64,000 bases of DNA from Frateuria_A sp051900535 (GTDB lineage Bacteria; Pseudomonadota; Gammaproteobacteria; Xanthomonadales; Rhodanobacteraceae): contig NZ_JBHZGI010000003.1 in NCBI RefSeq assembly GCF_051900535.1, positions 124,001 to 188,000 on the forward strand. Direction: 5' to 3'. Shown piece after piece: positions 60,246-64,000 of this stretch. The translations under genes and the position numbers were made by a program. The notes under the pieces were generated by a model. It searched no databases. It was not told the DNA's origin and saw only the letters and a program-made list of their open reading frames with translations. Every line of letters begins with the position of its first letter. The stretch's first letter is position 1.

Positions 60246-60695
60246 ATGACCTACCTCTGGATCAAGTCCTTCCATCTGCTTTTCGTCATCGCCTGGATGG
60301 CAACGGTTTTCTATCTGCCGCGCATCCTCGTCAACCTCGCCGAGGCCGGCGAGGATGCGGCCGTGCGGGGGCGGCTGCTGCTGATGGGACGGCGGTTGTA
60401 CAAGTTCGGCCACAACATGTTCGGCATTGCGTTCCTGTTCGGCCTGGTGCTGTGGCAGGGTTGGCGGCTGTTTCCCGCGACCTTGCCGAACGTGGCGGCG
60501 GGCATGCACTGGATCGATGCCAAGCTCGGACTGGTGGCCCTGTTGCTGGCCTATTTCGTGGTCGTGGGACGGATGTTGAAGCACTGCGGGAAGGGCGGTG
60601 CGTTGCCTTCGCCGGTCGCGCTGCGCTGGCTCAACGAGCTGCCGGTCCTGCTGTTGCTGGGAGTGATTTTCCTGGTGCTGGCCAAGCCCTTCTGA
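60246..60695 (+). CDS. HemJ-like/CopD-family membrane protein
   Basis: A 149-residue integral membrane protein with about four helices. It starts MTYLWIKSFHLLFVIAWMATVFYLPRILVNLAEAG (His10 and Arg26 conserved) and ends NELPVLLLLGVIFLVLAKPF, both typical of HemJ, the oxygen-independent protoporphyrinogen oxidase. The Lys in WIDAKLGLVALL matches the conserved central Lys. If real, it supplies heme synthesis; CopD-like annotation is the alternative. Confidence 0.8.
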   Translation: MTYLWIKSFHLLFVIAWMATVFYLPRILVNLAEAGEDAAVRGRLLLMGRRLYKFGHNMFGIAFLFGLVLWQGWRLFPATLPNVAAGMHWIDAKLGLVALLLAYFVVVGRMLKHCGKGGALPSPVALRWLNELPVLLLLGVIFLVLAKPF

Positions 60696-61157
60696 TTCGA
60701 ACCGGCACCCGTCGCCCCGCTGTAGCTGCCGAGCGCGGTGTCACGCGCGGCCACGACTTTTTTCGACCGTGGGTTTACGTTCATTGATGTCTAATCGGCA
60801 ACCGGTGCATTGGTAGTCGGATGCACCATTTCGGTTCCGGCTAGTCCGATACCGCTAGCGCCCGGCGTGTTGTGGCAGCGCGGGCGTTTCCGGTATTTCG
60901 GGTCTCCAAGTCTCGCTTGGCTGCTTAACCTCGCGTGCATCGCGAGGTGCGTTCCCATGCCACAAAAAAACCGGAGACGCTGTCACGGCGGCTCCCGACG
61001 GCTTTGCCATTCGTGTCCGGCCGTGCGTTGAGGGGCTGGGCCTTGGTTTCGAGGAAACGCCAAGGTGTCATTGGGGGCGGGGGTAAGGCTGATCCGCGAC
61101 GCTTGCGCCGCATGCCGGTTCCGCCGTTACGGCGCCGGTTCTCCCGGGATCGATCCC
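60696..61157. other. Gene-free region with hairpins
   Basis: It holds GGTGCAT-N10-ATGCACC (60804-60827) and, at 60960-60990, a stem followed on the minus strand by GGTTTTTTT that looks like a terminator. No minus-strand gene ends there, so its purpose is unclear. Confidence 0.4.
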
Positions 61158-61904
61158 ATGAACATCTTCCAGCCAGACACCTTCGAGGATTTGAACCAGG
61201 CCCGCCGTCTACGCGCGCGGCATGCGGTACTCGCCGCTGCGGCGCCGGCCGCGTTGGCGATCCTGGAAGTCTTCCATCCCCATCCAGGCCACCATCTGCT
61301 TGAGATGGACGTCCATACCTGGCTGATCGTCCATTACATCCAGGTGCCGCTGTTTGCCCTGGCCGCGTTTTCGGTGGCAACCCTGGTGGATGCACAGACC
61401 AGTGTTCCGGCCAAGCTCTGCCGGTCGGCGCTGTTCGTGTTCGCACTGTGCTTCGTGGTTTTCGATACCGCGGCAGGGCTGGTAGTGGGCAGTCTGGTGG
61501 AGGCAGCCCATGCCTCCGGACGGCCGGGTGCCTGGCAGGCACCCATCGATGTGGTCTGGACGCATCCGATATTCGGGGGGACCAACCATCCCCTGCTGGC
61601 ACTGATCGGGCGACTGTCGTTGTCCGTCGGCACGGTGTCGGCCGCCTTGTCGCTGTACCGGGCCGGCCGCGCCTGGCAGCCGGCACTCTTGCTGGCGCTG
61701 TCCGGTTGCGTGATGTACGTGTTTCCCGGTCACTCCTGGCCGGGTGGACCGCTGACCTTCGGCGCCATGGCGGTGGCCATTGGCTGGCTGCACTGGGCGC
61801 GGCCCCGCATGACGCTGGAGCAGTGGGGGCTTCCGGGCATGCGCAGCAACAGGCCTCGGCAGCCAAACCCGCGTTTGCGGCGCAGCGCGGGTCAGCGCCC
61901 GTGA
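61158..61904 (+). CDS. Hypothetical multi-pass membrane protein
   Basis: A 248-residue protein with about six transmembrane segments. Conserved-looking segments include LEVFHPHPGHHLLEMDVHTWLIVHYIQVPLFALA near the N-terminus and VWTHPIFGGTNHPLLALIGRL, where His residues could bind a cofactor. The end is basic (SNRPRQPNPRLRRSAG). No family is recognised with confidence. An earlier in-frame start at 61065 adds residues with no similarity. Confidence 0.7.
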   Translation: MNIFQPDTFEDLNQARRLRARHAVLAAAAPAALAILEVFHPHPGHHLLEMDVHTWLIVHYIQVPLFALAAFSVATLVDAQTSVPAKLCRSALFVFALCFVVFDTAAGLVVGSLVEAAHASGRPGAWQAPIDVVWTHPIFGGTNHPLLALIGRLSLSVGTVSAALSLYRAGRAWQPALLLALSGCVMYVFPGHSWPGGPLTFGAMAVAIGWLHWARPRMTLEQWGLPGMRSNRPRQPNPRLRRSAGQRP

Positions 61905-62899
61905 TAGTCGCGATACCACTTCACGAAGCGGGCGACGCCATCCTCGATCGAGGTATCCGGCGCATAGCCGACGTCGCGGCGCAGGGCGGAGACATCGGCC
62001 CAGGTGTCGGGGACATCGCCTGGCTGCATGGGCAAGAGGTTCTTCCCGACGGTGGTGCCGAGGTTCTGTTCCAGCAGCTCGATGAAGCGCAGCAACTGCA
62101 CGGGCTGGTCGTTGCCGATGTTGTACACGCGGTAGGGCGCGCTGGACGTGCCGGGATTGGGCTGTTCGGGATCGTAGGACGGGTCAGGCTGGGCCGGGTG
62201 GTCGAGCGTGCGGATCACGCCTTCGACGATGTCGTCGATGTAGGTGAAGTCGCGGCTGTGGTTGCCGAAGTTGAAGACGTCGATCGGCTCGCCGCGGCTG
62301 ATGCGGTCGGCGAACAGCATCGGTGACATGTCCGGCCGGCCCCAGGGGCCGTACACGGTGAAGAAGCGCAGCCCGGTGGTCGGCAGGCCGTAGAGATGGC
62401 TGTAACTGTGCGCCATCAGTTCGTTGGCCTTCTTGCTGGCGGCATACAGGCTGACCGGATGATCGACGGCATCTTCCACCGCGAAGGGCATCTTGCGGTT
62501 GGCACCGTAGACGGAGCTGGACGAGGCGTAGACCAGGTGCCCGACCTTGCCGTGGCGGCAGCCCTCCAGAATGTTGAGAAAACCATCCAGGTTGCTGCGG
62601 ACGTACGCGCGCGGATTCTTCAGGGAGTAACGCACGCCGGCCTGGGCGGCCAGGTTCACCACGCGTTGCGGCTGGAACGTCGCGAAGGTGCGGTCGACCG
62701 CTTCGGCATCGGCCAGGTCCGCGCGCAGATGCGTGTACGCGCGGTGGTCGGCGAACTGCGCCAGGCGCGCTTCCTTCAACGACGGGTCGTAGTAGTCGTT
62801 GTGGTTGTCGATGCCGAACACTTCATCGCCGCGCGCGAGCAGGCGCTGGGCGAGTGCGGAGCCGATGAAGCCGGCGGTGCCGGTGACGAGGATGCGCAT
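61892..62899 (-). CDS. NAD-dependent epimerase, UDP-glucuronate 4-epimerase type
   Basis: A 335-residue extended SDR. It starts MRILVTGTAGFIGSALAQRLLARGDEVFGIDNHNDYYD with the TGxxGxxG nucleotide motif; the catalytic YAASKKANE (Tyr-x3-Lys) and SSSSVYG are present, and GLRFFTVYGPWGRPDM fits the sugar-epimerase group. The closest family is UDP-glucuronate 4-epimerase, as used in capsule or exopolysaccharide synthesis. Its 3' end overlaps that of the membrane-protein gene opposite by 13 bases. Confidence 0.93.
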   Translation of the reverse strand: MRILVTGTAGFIGSALAQRLLARGDEVFGIDNHNDYYDPSLKEARLAQFADHRAYTHLRADLADAEAVDRTFATFQPQRVVNLAAQAGVRYSLKNPRAYVRSNLDGFLNILEGCRHGKVGHLVYASSSSVYGANRKMPFAVEDAVDHPVSLYAASKKANELMAHSYSHLYGLPTTGLRFFTVYGPWGRPDMSPMLFADRISRGEPIDVFNFGNHSRDFTYIDDIVEGVIRTLDHPAQPDPSYDPEQPNPGTSSAPYRVYNIGNDQPVQLLRFIELLEQNLGTTVGKNLLPMQPGDVPDTWADVSALRRDVGYAPDTSIEDGVARFVKWYRDYHGR

Positions 62900-63035
62900 C
62901 CGTTACGGTTCCTGTTTAGGACGGGGCATTCTAGCGGGCTGGGGCGTGAGGGACGGGCGCAAGTGCGTGATGCCATCCGCGGGAGCGTCCAGGGGACACG
63001 GCCACGCGGGAGGTTCATATGTGGGTGCACGGGGC

Positions 63036-63063
63036 GGTCGCGAACAAGGCCGCTCCTGCAGGG
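63036..63063. repeat. REP-like motif
   Basis: GGTCGCGAACAAGGCCGCTCCTGCAGGG, related to the copies at 5877 and 19434. It lies between the epimerase gene and the thrS leader. Confidence 0.5.
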
Positions 63064-63134
63064 GATTCTCGGATAGACTACGAGCCTGACTGGTTCAAGG
63101 TGGCCCGCGCGTAAGCGCCGGTCGAGCGTGCGAC

Positions 63135-63161
63135 ATGGCAACTACCGCTTTTCATCGCTGA
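63135..63161 (+). CDS. Possible threonine leader peptide upstream of thrS
   Basis: ATG GCA ACT ACC GCT TTT CAT CGC TGA encodes MATTAFHR, with two adjacent Thr codons. It lies 70 bases before thrS, followed by competing stems. It has no clear ribosome-binding site, which weakens the case. Confidence 0.35.
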   Translation: MATTAFHR

Positions 63162-63168
63162 CCTCCCG

Positions 63169-63211
63169 ACGCCTTTGTTCCGTTGCACCAAAGGGCGTTT
63201 CGCCCTTTTTT
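63169..63211 (+). terminator. Attenuator-like terminator with possible antiterminator before thrS
   Basis: AAAGGGCG (63190-63197) pairs with CGCCCTTT (63201-63208) across TTT and is followed by T residues, a good intrinsic terminator 20 bases before the thrS start. The upstream ACGCCTTTG (63169-63177) can instead pair with CAAAGGGCGT, which is part of the same stem, so the two structures exclude each other as in amino-acid attenuation. Confidence 0.6.
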
Positions 63212-63231
63212 GATTTTCCGGGGTTCCATCC

Positions 63232-64000
63232 ATGATCGAAGTGACTCTCCCGGACGGCAGCAAGAAGCCGTTCGACCATCCCGTGACCGTCCAGGACGTG
63301 GCTGCCTCCATCGGCGCCGGCCTGGCCAAGGCGACGCTCGCCGGCAAGGTTGACGGCAAGCTGGTGGACGCCAGCTTCCCGATCGACCATGACGCCCACG
63401 TGGAGATCGTTACCGAGAAGAGTCCCGAGGCGCTGGAGATCCTGCGCCATTCGACCGCGCACCTGCTGGCGCAGGCCGTGCAGCGCCTGTATCCGGGCGC
63501 GCAGGTCACCATCGGCCCGGTCATCGAGAACGGCTTCTACTACGACTTCGCCTACGAGCGTCCCTTCACCCCCGAGGATCTGGTGAAGATCGAGGCGGAG
63601 ATGGAGAAGATCGTCAACGAGGCGCTGCCGGTCTCGCGCTCGGTGAAGTCGCGCGACGAGGCGGTGAAGTTTTTCCGCGACCTGGGCGAGGTCTACAAGG
63701 CCGAGATCATCGAGTCGATCCCGGCCAATGAAGAACTCTCGCTCTACACCCAGGGCGACTTCACCGACCTGTGCCGCGGCCCGCACGTGCCCAATACGGC
63801 CAAGCTGCGTTCCTTCAAGCTGATGAAGGTCGCCGGCGCCTATTGGCGTGGCGACAGCAACAACGCGATGCTGACCCGCGTCTACGGTACCGCCTGGCTC
63901 AACGACAAGGACCTCAAGGCCTGGCTGCATCAGCTGGAGGAGGCCGAGAAGCGCGACCACCGCAAGATCGGCAAGACGCTGGACCTGTTCCACCAGCAGG
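63232..64000 (+). CDS. thrS: Threonine--tRNA ligase (partial, 3' end beyond the window)
   Basis: The first 256 residues of ThrRS. It has the N-terminal TGS domain (MIEVTLPDGSKKPFDHPVTVQDVAASI) and the editing domain: the HxxxH of RHSTAHLLAQAV, GPVIENGFYYDF, and DLCRGPHVPNT. The catalytic core lies beyond 64000. ThrRS charges tRNA-Thr and corrects serine mischarging. Downstream genes in this order are usually infC, rpmI and rplT. Confidence 0.97.
   Translation, partial: MIEVTLPDGSKKPFDHPVTVQDVAASIGAGLAKATLAGKVDGKLVDASFPIDHDAHVEIVTEKSPEALEILRHSTAHLLAQAVQRLYPGAQVTIGPVIENGFYYDFAYERPFTPEDLVKIEAEMEKIVNEALPVSRSVKSRDEAVKFFRDLGEVYKAEIIESIPANEELSLYTQGDFTDLCRGPHVPNTAKLRSFKLMKVAGAYWRGDSNNAMLTRVYGTAWLNDKDLKAWLHQLEEAEKRDHRKIGKTLDLFHQQ

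Overview
The window is a GC-rich chromosomal segment of a gammaproteobacterium. The petABC-sspA-sspB block, an Oar-like TonB receptor, several c-di-GMP proteins and intergenic motifs such as GCTCCTRCAGG and GACGGAGGGAATTAAG suggest the Lysobacterales (Xanthomonadales), probably Rhodanobacteraceae (Dyella, Rhodanobacter or Luteibacter-like). The placement is an inference from gene content; no rRNA is present to confirm it.

Layout. Positions 1-15.9 kb are core housekeeping: a DegS/AlgW-type protease divergent from petABC (cytochrome bc1), sspA-sspB, a DUF3301 protein, nadC, a DUF1631 protein, a Trm112-like protein, purE-purK, sodB, grxD with a coupled SDR gene, marC, and an OlsF-like two-domain acyltransferase. 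Positions 16-24.7 kb carry an Oar-like TonB receptor, ppnN, tRNA-Asn, a FimT/GspH pseudopilin, uvrB and tRNA-Val. Positions 24.8-27.2 kb are an AT-richer accessory islet just after tRNA-Val: a HEPN-like protein and a PD-(D/E)XK nuclease fused to an SF1/DUF2075-type helicase. The helicase gene is bracketed by oppositely oriented GACCCC/GGGTC repeats. This is the best candidate for an uncharacterised (defence-like) system here.

Positions 27.3-38 kb hold a second TonB receptor and a signalling block of two hybrid histidine kinases and a periplasmic-sensor GGDEF/EAL protein. Positions 38-63 kb are mostly small accessory or stress genes: OsmC, VOC proteins, lipoproteins, an MHS-type transporter, DUF305, cupin, a degenerate HD-GYP next to an EAL protein, a DHFR-like reductase, a serine hydrolase coupled to a binding-fold protein without a signal peptide, an XRE/MmyB regulator, a LysR/oxidoreductase divergent pair, a methyltransferase, DUF3606, HNH, HemJ-like and an NAD-sugar epimerase. 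The window ends inside thrS, whose leader has the layout of a threonine attenuator.

Linked groups: petABC form one respiratory complex; SspA/SspB form the usual starvation and ClpXP-adaptor pair; purE/purK catalyse consecutive purine steps; the EAL and HD-GYP genes and the GGDEF/EAL protein point to heavy use of c-di-GMP. Start codons were revised wherever a ribosome-binding site or family alignment favoured an internal start. No CRISPR array, rRNA operon, intact transposase or prophage was seen.
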